A stretch of DNA of 64,000 nt from JASJBU01 sp963790775 (GTDB taxonomy: Bacteria > Pseudomonadota > Gammaproteobacteria > Chromatiales > Chromatiaceae), in assembly GCA_963790775.1 (NCBI GenBank), contig CAWBPR010000009.1:8839-72838 (forward strand). Reading direction: 5' to 3'. Shown in pieces: positions 45,031 to 54,208 of the stretch; position 1 is the stretch's first letter; each line of letters starts with the position of its first letter. Both the position numbers and the translations under genes were made by a program. Below the pieces are notes generated by a model, which made no database searches, was not told the DNA's origin, and was given only the letters and a program-made list of their open reading frames with translations.

Positions 45031-45438
45031 CTCTCTTACGCAAAGATCTCCTGCGTCAATCATCCGGTGTTCAAGGGCAAGGACATCAATTTCGATCCGC
45101 GCGTGGTCTATGCGCGCGAACGGTTCGAGCAGCGCGGCAGCTACAACCTGTTTCATACGTTCTACCATGAATTGGTCAGGGCGCTGGCCAGTTACGGGGT
45201 GAGCCGCAACGTCTATTGCGTCAACATTGATGCAGTGATTGTGGTGATCCTGTTGAAGATGTTGTGGCAGCCCTTCATGGCGGGCGAGATCAACGATGAG
45301 TTTCTGGAGTACGGCGCCTTCACCACCTTCGTGTATGGCCGCGTGGTGGGAGAGGCGGCGGAGATCGAGAATCACACCAACCGGGGCCGCAACATGGATA
45401 CCCACACCCCGGCCAGTCAATGCCAGTACGTCAGATAG
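45031..45438 (+). pseudogene. C-terminal fragment of a citrate synthase/ATP-citrate-lyase-type protein
   Basis: About 135 codons: NHPVFKGKDINFDPRVVYARERFEQRGSYNLFHTFYHELVRAL, NVYCVNIDAVIVVILLKMLWQPFMAGEI, TTFVYGRVVGEAAEIENHTNRGRNMDTHTPASQC. The NVD-type motif (here NID), GR.(I/V)G.AAEI and the ending resemble the C-terminal citryl-CoA-forming part of citrate synthase-like proteins, possibly type II ATP-citrate lyase of sulfur oxidisers. The N-terminal two-thirds are absent and no start fits. The exact family is uncertain. Confidence 0.5.
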
Positions 45439-45527
45439 CTGCTTGCAGGCCTATTGTGAATTGCATCGGGATGGGGTACTAATGTGAGTTAACAGCAGAT
45501 GACCATGGATCGCAGGGGGGGTGTTTG

Positions 45528-46844
45528 ATGAGTGTCGTAGACGAAAAATCGATCTTCATCGCAATGAAGCAGGATGGGCCCTTTTCAGTGCAGGATGGCC
45601 TTTCATTCGATCACCCGTTTTCCCACCAGACCCGGACCTGGGCCAAGGAATTTTGTCATGATCGGCTTACCGTCACCCGCTATCGGGCGGTGCGCGCGCA
45701 GATCTTCGATCTGCTGCAGATCGAAAGTTTCGATGAAATTCCCACCTTGATCCACGATCCCGAGATGCGTTTTCAGCGCACCCAGCGCGCCTATGAACTG
45801 CTGGGCAATCTGTTCGGCATCAGTGGTGAGCTGTCCGAGGTGCGCAGCCGAATTCACGAATATGCGGGCACTGCGGATGCGGTCATCGGTTATCTGAAAA
45901 ACAAGGTGCTGGCGGCCTACAGTTCACATATCGAGATCAGCAACGAGATAGAGACCACGCAAAACCCGATCGACCTGCTGCTGATCATCTTCGATGACCG
46001 TTACCATAAGAAGATTCGTTTCGAGGCCAAACGCAAACTGGTGCTGATGGGCCTGGCCGGCTCCATCGACCAGCGCGAGCGGGAGACCGATATCGAGAAT
46101 AAGTTTTCGTTCTTTTTGAACTTTCTGAATCAGTATGTCTGGAGTTCCGCGCAGAAGATTGGTGAGCTGGAGATGGCCTATCTGTTCAGTCGCCACGACC
46201 CCAAGTACTTCAGCTGCACTCAGGTGGACGTGCTCGATGCGCAGACCGCCAATTCAATCCGTACCTTCAGTGGCCGTGAGAAACTAACCCTGATCAAGCG
46301 CCGTTCGTTCCATGACCGGGGTCAGGAAATCCCCGTCTATGTCTCCGTCAGAAAGAAGGACTCCGCCGCCAAGGTGCTCAAGCTGTTGCGCAAGAACGAG
46401 AAGAATCCGGCAGTCGCGGTGGATGACGAACTGGGTCTGATGGCGGTGCTCGACAACATCAACCACATCAATCGCTTCCTGCGTCATCTGACCCGCGCCG
46501 CCGTCAAGGCGAACTCCTTTATGATCCTGGAAGATATCTCGGACACTCTGACGGGGGGAGAGTATCACTCACCCGCGGTCGGCAGCAGCAGCAACACCCA
46601 GATGCTGAAGTTCTTTGCCCGCCTGGGTGGCATGCGGGTGGAATTCATCATTCATACCAACCAGTCCTATCTCAATTACCGTTACCAGCGGGATATCTCC
46701 CACGATGAATATGAGGTGCGCCGGTTGTTCGATTCCGGGGTCACGGACTTTCTGTTTCCACAGGATATCTATCATCTGAATATGGCCAGGACCCGTCAAA
46801 GCCAACTGATAAGTTTCAGGAAAACCATCGAGCAGGGTGAGTGA
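45528..46844 (+). CDS. 439-aa protein of unknown function
   Basis: Starts at the ATG at 45528 after a G-rich GGGGGG stretch. The product is soluble, rich in charged residues, with helical parts (VIGYLKNKVLAAYSSHIEISNEIETTQNPIDLLLIIFDDRYHKKIRFEAKRKLVLMGLAG) and a C-terminal RVEFIIHTNQSYLNYRYQRDISHDEYEVRRLFDSGVTDFLFPQD. I recognise no domain; the last part faintly recalls nucleotidyltransferase beta strands, which is not enough for a call. It follows the citrate-synthase-like fragment by 90 bases and may once have formed an operon with it. Confidence 0.65.
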   Translation: MSVVDEKSIFIAMKQDGPFSVQDGLSFDHPFSHQTRTWAKEFCHDRLTVTRYRAVRAQIFDLLQIESFDEIPTLIHDPEMRFQRTQRAYELLGNLFGISGELSEVRSRIHEYAGTADAVIGYLKNKVLAAYSSHIEISNEIETTQNPIDLLLIIFDDRYHKKIRFEAKRKLVLMGLAGSIDQRERETDIENKFSFFLNFLNQYVWSSAQKIGELEMAYLFSRHDPKYFSCTQVDVLDAQTANSIRTFSGREKLTLIKRRSFHDRGQEIPVYVSVRKKDSAAKVLKLLRKNEKNPAVAVDDELGLMAVLDNINHINRFLRHLTRAAVKANSFMILEDISDTLTGGEYHSPAVGSSSNTQMLKFFARLGGMRVEFIIHTNQSYLNYRYQRDISHDEYEVRRLFDSGVTDFLFPQDIYHLNMARTRQSQLISFRKTIEQGE

Positions 46845-47020
46845 TCAGGGGAAACCTTTCCAGGAACTGTTCTGGCCTGAAATTGATATCAGGTGGACTG
46901 CTTAGGTAAGGGATGGGGGTTTCCTGCATCCCTTACCTTGCAAGTCATTCAAGAATATTCCGCAATCAGAAAATCCCGCCTCGGTCTGGCCTGAGCCACA
47001 ATCCAGCGGCATGGAACCTG

Positions 47021-47629
47021 TCAGTTGCCGGATACCGCCTTCTGAATGAGGGGGATCAGGGGTTCAGGCAATTTGATGTTGCCGGCAAGGGCAAATTGCT
47101 GGGCCCGCTCGGACATCTTCTTCCAGGTCTTGCGGATGATGTCGATCCATTTCGCTTCATCGTATTCGGGATGCTTACCGGCGAACTCCAGCATGTAGTG
47201 TTCGATGAACACCAGATCGGCGACATCTTCCAGCAACTGGGTGTCCGGGTTGACCTTGAGCGCACGTTTACCGACGGCCTGTTTCACCCGCTCGATCGTG
47301 GCTTCATCGTAGCCTGCCTGCGACAACAGCGCGCCGGTGGTTTCCGCATGAAATTTATATAACCCGGTACGCCACTGCAGATAACCTTGACGGCCCTCCG
47401 CGTAGTCAGTGCGAGCGGATTTCCAGCGCTGGATATGCTGTGCATGGATCGCCAGCTTCATTGCATCGTCGGCATCCGGTGTGTAACGCTGCAGCATGTC
47501 TGACATGCGATGCGAGTAGAGGAGTTCCTTTGGCCAGGCCTTGCCATCAACGGTTTCCTGGTTTGGATCTTCGCCATTCGCGGCGTCGATGAGTGAAATG
47601 GCCTTGTCGAATAATTGCTGCTGCGACAT
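47021..47629 (-). CDS. DUF4202 protein
   Basis: 202 aa: FDKAISLIDAANGEDPNQETVDGKAWPKELLYSHRMSDML, LAIHAQHIQRWKSARTDYAEGRQGYLQWRTGLYKFHAE, LEDVADLVFIEHYMLEFAGKHPEYDEAKWIDIIRKTWKKMSERAQ. This is the DUF4202 pattern: a helical protein with conserved His (SHRM, AHAQHIQRW, KFHAE) and acidic residues like a metal-dependent HD-like hydrolase core. Such genes often sit near sulfur-metabolism genes, but nothing like that is adjacent here. Confidence 0.88.
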   Translation of the reverse strand: MSQQQLFDKAISLIDAANGEDPNQETVDGKAWPKELLYSHRMSDMLQRYTPDADDAMKLAIHAQHIQRWKSARTDYAEGRQGYLQWRTGLYKFHAETTGALLSQAGYDEATIERVKQAVGKRALKVNPDTQLLEDVADLVFIEHYMLEFAGKHPEYDEAKWIDIIRKTWKKMSERAQQFALAGNIKLPEPLIPLIQKAVSGN

Positions 47630-48267
47630 TTAATTTCTCCGGTTTGAAAACCGGCCTATTCTACATCCACTCTCTCAAGAGTGCTAAGGGTAGTGAGCCT
47701 GTTCGGTCTATAAAAGCTGAATTTATAGTTGTCAGGAAAGCCGTGAAAAGCAGCCATCCCCGGACCAATCATGGGATCTGAATTTTTCAATCAATACCAG
47801 TCATTCCACCCAGGCTCCGGTTCCAGGACCTCCCGACACATAAAGCCTCGAACATAGAGTGCCTGTGACTGGGTGCTGGCTGAAATCTTACGCTGGTTAG
47901 TCTAATGCTTGAGAAATCGCTCATGATCGGTTTTAACTCAACTCCAAGGGGCGGCGATTATCCTGAAAACAGGATGTCGCACCGAATCAAAAAACATAGC
48001 CATTTGCCATACATGGACTGAACTGACGGTGTCGACAGGCCAGACGGACCTGGTCGAGAAAACGAGGTTTATGATTGAATGGGTCAGAATGAACCCATAA
48101 GGTTGCCTCCTTGAGAAAAAAGGTCAAGGTAAATTCCAGACTCGGAAATCAGTAAGACAGATTTAGTAGCGATAAGTGGTATGATTATGATAAATCAGGA
48201 AAAAGAAATACTTTAAATCAGATGAGGGTTAATTTGATAACCGGACCGGAGGATCCGTTAAATCGCT
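47630..48267. other. 638-base stretch without a recognised gene
   Basis: Short frames only. A small ATCCTG-CAGGAT hairpin near 47960-47975 is the sole structure I noted. The part before 48268 could include the recombination edge of the cassette described next. Confidence 0.35.
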
Positions 48268-48303
48268 GTTAGTTGCCTTAATCTGACAAGAATCGGAGTA
48301 CAA

Positions 48304-48717
48304 ATGGAAATCTCTATCGAAACTATTATAGATGCCCCCCCAGGAACAGTCTGGGACACTTGGGTAACTCCCAATGACATTACTAATTGGAATTTCGCCA
48401 GTGATGATTGGTGTTGTCCCAGAGCAGAAATAGATCTAAAGGTTGGTGGTAAGTTTAATTATCGAATGGAAGCTAAAGATGGCTCAATGGGGTTCGATTT
48501 TGATGGTATATTTACTTCTATTCATCCTCACAGGTCTATCAATTACAAAATAGCAGATGGTCGAGAAGTGAAGGTTGAATTTATCGAAACCAAAAATGGC
48601 GTTAGAGTTGTCGAAACTTTTGAAGCGGAAGATGAGAATTCAGCTGAGCAGCAGAGGCAAGGTTGGCTTTGCATTCTTAACAATTTCAAAAAGCACGTTG
48701 AAAGTAAAAGCAACTAA
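48304..48717 (+). CDS. SRPBCC (AHSA1-like) protein, probable integron cassette gene
   Basis: 137 aa: IETIIDAPPGTVWDTWVTPNDITNWNFASDDWCCPRAEIDLKVGGKFNYRMEAKDG, then FDGIFTSIHPHRSINYKI and GWLCILNNFKKHVES, an Activator-of-Hsp90-like SRPBCC domain. Its codon and base use is AT-richer than its neighbours. The stop codon lies inside an attC-like site (48714-48783), and GTTAG at 48268-48272 may mark the left cassette edge, so the gene fits a 511-bp mobile cassette. Function unknown. Confidence 0.8.
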   Translation: MEISIETIIDAPPGTVWDTWVTPNDITNWNFASDDWCCPRAEIDLKVGGKFNYRMEAKDGSMGFDFDGIFTSIHPHRSINYKIADGREVKVEFIETKNGVRVVETFEAEDENSAEQQRQGWLCILNNFKKHVESKSN

Positions 48718-48783
48718 CACAAGGCGCTCGTTCGGATGCAAACTACGCTGCGCTTCGTTTGCACAGCACAGCTTTAACGTTAG
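48714..48783 (+). repeat. attC-like recombination site
   Basis: 70 bases starting CTAACACAAGGCGCT and ending CACAGCTTTAACGTTAG. The outer CTAAC/GTTAG arms are complementary. An inner stem TGCAAAC (48737-48743) and GTTTGCA (48757-48763) encloses the ACGCTGCGCTTC loop common in attC sites. Position right at the gene stop is typical for cassettes. No integrase gene is in the window. Confidence 0.65.
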
Positions 48784-48852
48784 AAGCAAACAAATGAGAT
48801 TTGGCGCATTAGGTCCAAGAGCATCAAAACTGTATGCCAGGAACACCATAAT

Positions 48853-49686
48853 ATGATGCGTCACTGTCGCCAGTGCCGGGCCGATGCGGTTGGCATGCTG
48901 GGCGAGGATCGCGGCGACGAGTTCACCATGGACAAAGTCGAGCAGATGGAGATCGACTATCAGGAAGCGATGCAGAAACGCACCGCATACCAGGCCAGCA
49001 TCGAGGCGACCCGCAAGGCGCAAAAGGCACAGAGCAACGAGACCTTCATTTCGATCTCATCGATCAAGACCCTGAAAAACCCCCCCCATCCGGTGTTGAT
49101 GGCGGTCGCCACCAGCGGTGGCGGGGTTATCAATCAGCATTTCGGACACGCCAAGGAGTTTCTGATCTAAGCAGCCTCGATGACCAATGTGTGTTTCATC
49201 AGTCATCGCAAGGTCGATCTCTATTGCAGCGGTGGCGACAACTGCGGCGATGCGGAAACCACCCTGCAGAAGATCATCCGCACCTTGGAGGGTTGCGCGG
49301 CGGTGCTCTGCACCAAGATCGGCTACGAACCCTGGGAGATGCTCGAAGAGGCGGGGATCCATGGGCCTGTCGATCTGAATACATATCTGCGCCTGGTCGC
49401 TCCTTATGAGACACAACTGCGGCAGTTCGCGGGACGTGAAGGAGAATACGGTGCTCGCTTTGCCCTGCTGTTTCTTCAAGTGGTGCGATTACAGGTTAAG
49501 CCTGGAGGATTGAACCAGTTGATTCCCAAGCCGTTTATCACGGTTGCTCAACGTTATCTCGCCAGGGAGCATGAAGTGGTGACGCACTTCAGCTATGAGG
49601 AGAATCGCCATTTCTTTCTTAGTGACCTGCATGATTGGCTGCAGATCCAGGAGCGAGGAGAGAGGATGCGGCAGATGGGAAAATAG
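48853..49686 (+). pseudogene. nifB: nifB C-terminal remnant fused to an unknown tail
   Basis: MRHCRQCRADAVGMLGEDRGDEFTMDKV and PVLMAVATSGGGVINQHFGHAKEFLI are the linker and NifX-like domain of NifB, the iron-molybdenum cofactor protein of nitrogenase. TAA at 49168-49170 replaces the usual Tyr codon, and the same frame goes on with HRKVDLYCSGGDNCGDAETTL and LEGCAAVLCTKIGYEPWEMLEEAGI. The radical-SAM half is missing on the left, next to the attC-like site. After about 49370 the frame runs into 100 unrelated residues (FLQVVRLQVKPGGLNQ...QERGERMRQ) of unknown origin. Clearly non-functional. Confidence 0.85.
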
Positions 49687-49842
49687 TCGTTGCATGACGA
49701 AGTGCAGAGTGTCTCAAATGACTGCTATTTACAGGGTAGGCATCAATCACCCATAGCACGGGCATTTTATCTTTTTAGATGATCTTCAATGCATGGTTAG
49801 TTAGCGGAACATGTGAAATGTACTTGGAATCTATAGATACCT

Positions 49843-50499
49843 CTAAGTTCTGCTTTCGCTTTTTACCATGAGAAGCGTAAAGTCGTCTTGCAGATGATGA
49901 CCCGTGGGCCGCTTCAAACAGCGCAGCAGCTTCGCGACGATATACTCGCCGGATTGTTCGTGCTTGACCCGGAGCAGCGGTTGCCAGCCGCTGTATTTCC
50001 ATACGCCGTCCGACACAGCGAGGAGCACCCAGGGTTGGAGCAAAGCCGCCTGGAAGACCCCGAACCGCGCCGCGCCCGAACCGATGGGTGGGTTCTTCGG
50101 TTGTTCGGCGGTAAGGATCTCGCTATCGCCTTGACCGTTGCTGAGTATCGCTGCGCTGTCCCCGCATGACCCGCCGTATACGCGCTCGGAGGTAACGCAG
50201 AACCCGACGAGTGTCGTGAAGCCGGCGTACGGATCCCGTGCCACCGCCTGATCGGCCCTGCGCAGGATATCGATCCAGGCATCCGGGGAACAGAGTTCGA
50301 GTGTAGAATGACGCGCAGCGGTTTCGATACACACGCGACATGCGAGATCGGCTGCCTCGGCCGCACCCGTGCGACCTCCTTGTCCGTCGGCGAGCGCACA
50401 GAGGGTGATACTCGCATTCAGAGGATGGGGTCGAAAATCAAATGCGTCCTGGTTCTCAGTTTGCTCCGCAGCGCAGGTATAGTTGTAGACGTAGGTCAT
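49843..50499 (-). CDS. PP2C-family protein phosphatase
   Basis: 218 aa with compact PP2C motifs: NQDAF, LCALADGQGGRTGAAEAADLA (metal-binding DGxGG), GFTTLVGF, GSCGDSAAIL (GDS), VLLAVSDGVWKY (SDG) and QDDFTLLMV (DD). It would remove phosphate from Ser/Thr residues using two metal ions. It lies 50 bases downstream of the universal stress fusion gene on the same strand, suggesting a joint role. Confidence 0.85.
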   Translation of the reverse strand: MTYVYNYTCAAEQTENQDAFDFRPHPLNASITLCALADGQGGRTGAAEAADLACRVCIETAARHSTLELCSPDAWIDILRRADQAVARDPYAGFTTLVGFCVTSERVYGGSCGDSAAILSNGQGDSEILTAEQPKNPPIGSGAARFGVFQAALLQPWVLLAVSDGVWKYSGWQPLLRVKHEQSGEYIVAKLLRCLKRPTGHHLQDDFTLLMVKSESRT

Positions 50500-50550
50500 G
50501 TAATTGCGAGATCTCGTTAAATTGAAGCAATGCCTGTCTCACAGCACAGC

Positions 50551-52329
50551 TTAAGTCAATACAAACACCGGTCGTTTGCTCTTGCGCAGCACTTCATCCA
50601 CCGCGCTGCCGAGTACCGCCTCCACCATGGGGCTCAATCCATAGCCGCCCATCAGGATGATGTCGCTCGCGTGCCTGTCCGCTTCGCGCAAGATCGTTTG
50701 CGCGACGGAACCTTTCCCGAATACCGCCATCTCCGCCTTGATGCCGTGCTGCTCGAGGTAGGAGCGGGCCGGTGCTTGAATCTTTGATGCTTTCGAGATG
50801 CTGTCGCTTATCGTGACTAAGCTAAGGCCAAGCGACCACCGACTTGCCAGGTAACTCGCGACATACAATGCTTCCTCGGATTTTGAGCTGCCGTCATAGG
50901 CAAGCAGGGCGCGTTGCGCTACGGTGGTCGCCCCTGGTACGACCAACACCGGCCGGGGACAGCTGCGCATCAAAGTGCGAAACTCCGATCCGAGTCTGGT
51001 TCGCAGGCCTCCCGTCGCAAGTGGCACGAGGCCCGTGACTACCAGGTCGGACCAGCGGGCGCGTTTACATATTGTCTCCGCGGTCTTGCCGACGTCGATG
51101 GCGATTTGTCCCATAATGCCCGCGTCGCGGCAGCGTTGCTCAAACTGTGCTTCTATGACCTCCAGCTTTTTGTTCGAGCGATTGGCGTTGGTCGGAATGA
51201 CGTGCAGTCCGAGGACGCAGGCGTTCTCGCGACGTGCCACATCGAGCGCCTGATCCAACGCGTTCCATCCGGATGCTTTCCCGTCCACGGCCACCAATAG
51301 ATCGTCCAAAACACGGCCTTCACGATCCGACGATATTGGTGGGTGCTTTTCCGCCAGAGGCGCTAATCGTGTTTCACTCTCAACCCGCGTCAACACATTC
51401 AATAGTCGTTGCTGGGCTGGACGCATGGTTTCCTGCTTAGGTCTCAGATCGCGAGCCGTGTGGTCGGTGCTGATCTGCCAGCCCAAGGTTCGTTCGAGCT
51501 CAGCGCGGTGTTGTGAGATCCACAGGTAAAGATCCGTCTCAGTACGTTCCGGAAAGTCTCGCAACAAACCACGTTCGCGTATGATCTTTACCACCGGCAT
51601 ATAGACGTTGTCATACCAACTGGTGAACGCTGTCTCGTAAGGTATCTCACAGGCGCAATCCAGACCCAGGTAGTAGCGATGCACATCGATATGCTCCAGC
51701 AGGATAGGATAACGGCCGGAGACGGTCAGCCGTAGCTCGGCCTCGGGTCGCAGCTCGTACTGCTTGGTGCGTTCGAGGAAATCGATGAACTCGGCCTGCA
51801 GGATGAGATCGTCAGGCCGTGCGTCAGGGGACAGAGAACCGCGTGTCGTAACCTCGGTTACGTAGGCTTCCAGGTGGGTGAGGCCCATCTCGCGCGCGAC
51901 CGACACACGGTGATTGCCGTCCAGCACGAAGTAAAACGCGCCGATGCGATACACTTCGATTGGCGGCACCCCGGACGAGCCGATCATGGCCAGTTTTACC
52001 CGTATCCAACGGTCTGAGGCGACGTTTTCTCCAGGTAAAAAGTCACGCGTGAATTCTTTGTAGCGTCCGGCGCTGCCGACGATCGCTTTCAGCGGGACAT
52101 CTTCCAATTTGTGGGTGGAGGTTTCACGCCCTCTTAGCTTCTGACGCACTTCCTCGTATGACAGAAGCTCGCTGGATTTGCCAGACAAATGGGAGACGAT
52201 CGATTCCAAAGCGGCGCGGCGTCGTGCCCGCCTGAAATCGTCCGCAACCATTGCGCGATTTGGGAAATATCCGGAAACCATCGCTGTCTCAAACCTCGAT
52301 ATTAGTTTGCTATTACAGATGGCAGGCAA
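50551..52329 (-). CDS. ParB-like - Usp - Usp fusion protein
   Basis: 592 aa. The first 300 residues contain a ParB/Srx-like fold (VPPIEVYRIGAFYFVLDGNHRVSVAREMGLTHLEAYV), with the GNHR motif typical of the ParB superfamily nucleotide-binding site. Two universal stress domains follow: one from about 335 (DDLLVAVDGKASGWNALDQALDVA, ending PRPVLVVPG) and one from about 460 (RALLAYDGSSKSEEALYVASYLASRW, IILMGGYGLSPMVEAVLGS, KRPVFVLT) with an ATP-binding-type GG-G-(9)-G-S motif. The fusion suggests a nucleotide-controlled stress sensor. Neighbours are the PP2C phosphatase and glgC. Confidence 0.8.
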   Translation of the reverse strand: MPAICNSKLISRFETAMVSGYFPNRAMVADDFRRARRRAALESIVSHLSGKSSELLSYEEVRQKLRGRETSTHKLEDVPLKAIVGSAGRYKEFTRDFLPGENVASDRWIRVKLAMIGSSGVPPIEVYRIGAFYFVLDGNHRVSVAREMGLTHLEAYVTEVTTRGSLSPDARPDDLILQAEFIDFLERTKQYELRPEAELRLTVSGRYPILLEHIDVHRYYLGLDCACEIPYETAFTSWYDNVYMPVVKIIRERGLLRDFPERTETDLYLWISQHRAELERTLGWQISTDHTARDLRPKQETMRPAQQRLLNVLTRVESETRLAPLAEKHPPISSDREGRVLDDLLVAVDGKASGWNALDQALDVARRENACVLGLHVIPTNANRSNKKLEVIEAQFEQRCRDAGIMGQIAIDVGKTAETICKRARWSDLVVTGLVPLATGGLRTRLGSEFRTLMRSCPRPVLVVPGATTVAQRALLAYDGSSKSEEALYVASYLASRWSLGLSLVTISDSISKASKIQAPARSYLEQHGIKAEMAVFGKGSVAQTILREADRHASDIILMGGYGLSPMVEAVLGSAVDEVLRKSKRPVFVLT

Positions 52330-52679
52330 TTGCAGTAGTGCAGACTACAAATCAATAGAGTCAGTATTGAATGTTATGTTCTCAAACTTTTATAACCGTC
52401 CGTACTAACATTGTTTGCGGTGGCGGATCAGTGCTGCTGCAAACTTGACGAAAGAAATCCGCCACCTCGCAATCAGTTTTGAAGTCTCTGCATTTCCGGC
52501 AGCACAGAATCGCTGCTGTGCCGACGAACGGACAGGTCGTTTCCTTACGCCAGGTCAGCCCAATGGTGATCCCTTTAATGCGGGTTGAATTTCGTTGATC
52601 ATCGTTCGTCGCCCCGATCTGCCAGCCGTCGTCCAGAGAAGCGGTAGGATTTATCCGTCCCACACGCATCGACTTGTTC
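52330..52679. other. gap with an unsupported 95-codon frame
   Basis: A minus-strand frame from 52669 to 52382 follows glgC by 10 bases (MRVGRINPTASLDDGWQIG) and contains a CCRKCRDF cysteine cluster. I cannot tie it to a family and it may be chance. Confidence 0.25.
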
Positions 52680-53957
52680 TCAGCGCGTTAAGTGAATCGA
52701 CTGACCGAGCATATCCGGCGTGACCAACACCACGCCCTGGTCGGTCACCCTGAATCCTCGTGCCCGATCGGCAGCGTGGTCCTCACCGATCACGGTGCCT
52801 TCGGGAATCCGACATCCACGATCGAGGATTGCCTTAGTGATGCGGCAGTTGCGTCCAATATCGACCTTGGGCAAGACCACCGAGTCGCGTACGTCAGCGC
52901 GTGAATGCACCCGCACGTTCGAAAAAAGCAGCGTGCGCTCGAGATAGGCTCCGGAAATCAAACAGCCACCCGATACCATTGTGTCGACACCCATGCCACG
53001 GCGATCATCGTCATTGAACACAAACTTGGCTGGGGGCAGTTGCTCCTGATATGTAAGAACCGGCCATACCTCATCGTACAGGTTGAGCTCAGGGGTGACG
53101 TCTATCAGCTCCATGTTCGCGGTCCAGAACGCATCGAGATTTCCGACGTCGCGCCAATAGGCCCGTGCGCCTGTTTTGGGATCGCGGAATGGATAGGCCA
53201 TCACTTTGCAACGGTCAATCAACGAAGGGATGATATTGCGGCCAAAGTCATGTGCCGAGTCAGGATTGTCTGCGTCGGCGATCAGTACCTCGTAGAGAAA
53301 CTCGGTGTTAAAAACATAATTGCCCATCGATGCGAGGCACAAATCGGGCTGGCCCGGAATCGGCTCGGGCTCGGCCGGTTTCTCCTGAAAGCCAATCACA
53401 CGCTGATCCTCGTCAATGGCCATGACACCATAGTCGTTCGCAGCCTCTTCGAGCGGGACCTCGAGACAGGATACTGTCATTTCAGCGCCACTCTCCGCGT
53501 GGAACGCGAGCATCGGACCGTAGTCCATCTTGTAGATGTGATCACCCGACAGGACCAGCACATACTTCGGCTGGAGCGTACGGATGATATCGAGATTCTG
53601 GTAGATGGCGTCGGCAGTACCTTGATACCACTCACTGTCGACCCGCTGCGATGCCGGCAGAATTTCGAGGAAATCCCCCATTGCGGGGTTCAGGTGGCTC
53701 CACCCTCGAACCAGGTGCCGAACCAACGAGTGAGCCTTGTACTGGGTCAACACGCCCATGCGGCGTATGCCTGAGTTGATACAATTTGAAAGGGGAAAAT
53801 CGATGATCCGAAATTTTCCACCGAAATAGACGGCGGGCTTCGCACGCCAAGAGGTCAGTTCATGCAACCGTGACCCCTGACCGCCAGCGAGCACGAGTGC
53901 GAGCGTGTCTCTAGTCAGTCGACTGACATAGCGTTCTTGTTGAATTGTATCGTTCAT
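52680..53957 (-). CDS. glgC: glucose-1-phosphate adenylyltransferase
   Basis: 425 aa, full length. LALVLAGGQGSRLHELTSWRAKPAVYFGGKFRIIDFPLSNCINSGI is the nucleotide- and activator-binding N-terminus. VLSGDHIYKMDY holds the catalytic Asp, and GFQEKPAEP and GARAYWRDVGNLDAFW the sugar-phosphate site. The C-terminal beta-helix (NCRITKAILDRGCRIPEGTVIG) is complete. It makes ADP-glucose for glycogen synthesis. No other glycogen gene is in the window. Confidence 0.95.
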   Translation of the reverse strand: MNDTIQQERYVSRLTRDTLALVLAGGQGSRLHELTSWRAKPAVYFGGKFRIIDFPLSNCINSGIRRMGVLTQYKAHSLVRHLVRGWSHLNPAMGDFLEILPASQRVDSEWYQGTADAIYQNLDIIRTLQPKYVLVLSGDHIYKMDYGPMLAFHAESGAEMTVSCLEVPLEEAANDYGVMAIDEDQRVIGFQEKPAEPEPIPGQPDLCLASMGNYVFNTEFLYEVLIADADNPDSAHDFGRNIIPSLIDRCKVMAYPFRDPKTGARAYWRDVGNLDAFWTANMELIDVTPELNLYDEVWPVLTYQEQLPPAKFVFNDDDRRGMGVDTMVSGGCLISGAYLERTLLFSNVRVHSRADVRDSVVLPKVDIGRNCRITKAILDRGCRIPEGTVIGEDHAADRARGFRVTDQGVVLVTPDMLGQSIHLTR

Positions 53958-54208
53958 GTTGGAAATACCGAATATCGCCGATAGCGTGAATAGGTTGTTG
54001 CATTGTACGCAACTGGTTAAGGGATATATGCAAATTTAGCGCTAGAGGCGCTGATTAGTGAAAAAAGTCTCAGTGGCTTACAACCCCTCTATCTGAGTCC
54101 GCAAATCGATGAAGTTACCCGGGTCATTCTTTTTCATTACTATCCACTCGTCTTTGTATTGCTTATCAGGATAAAACCAATCATTACTTTATAATTGTTT
54201 CCTGAAAG
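53958..54208. other. spacer between glgC and the polyol operon
   Basis: About 250 bases holding the glgC promoter on the minus strand and the end of the polyol operon. No T-rich hairpin was clear. Confidence 0.35.

Noticed and set aside
48853..49170. stand-alone small NifX-like gene
   Set aside because: The sequence matches the inner linker of NifB and continues in frame beyond the stop, so it is a truncated nifB and not an independent gene.
52905..53774. 289-codon plus-strand frame
   Set aside because: Antisense to the clear glgC gene.
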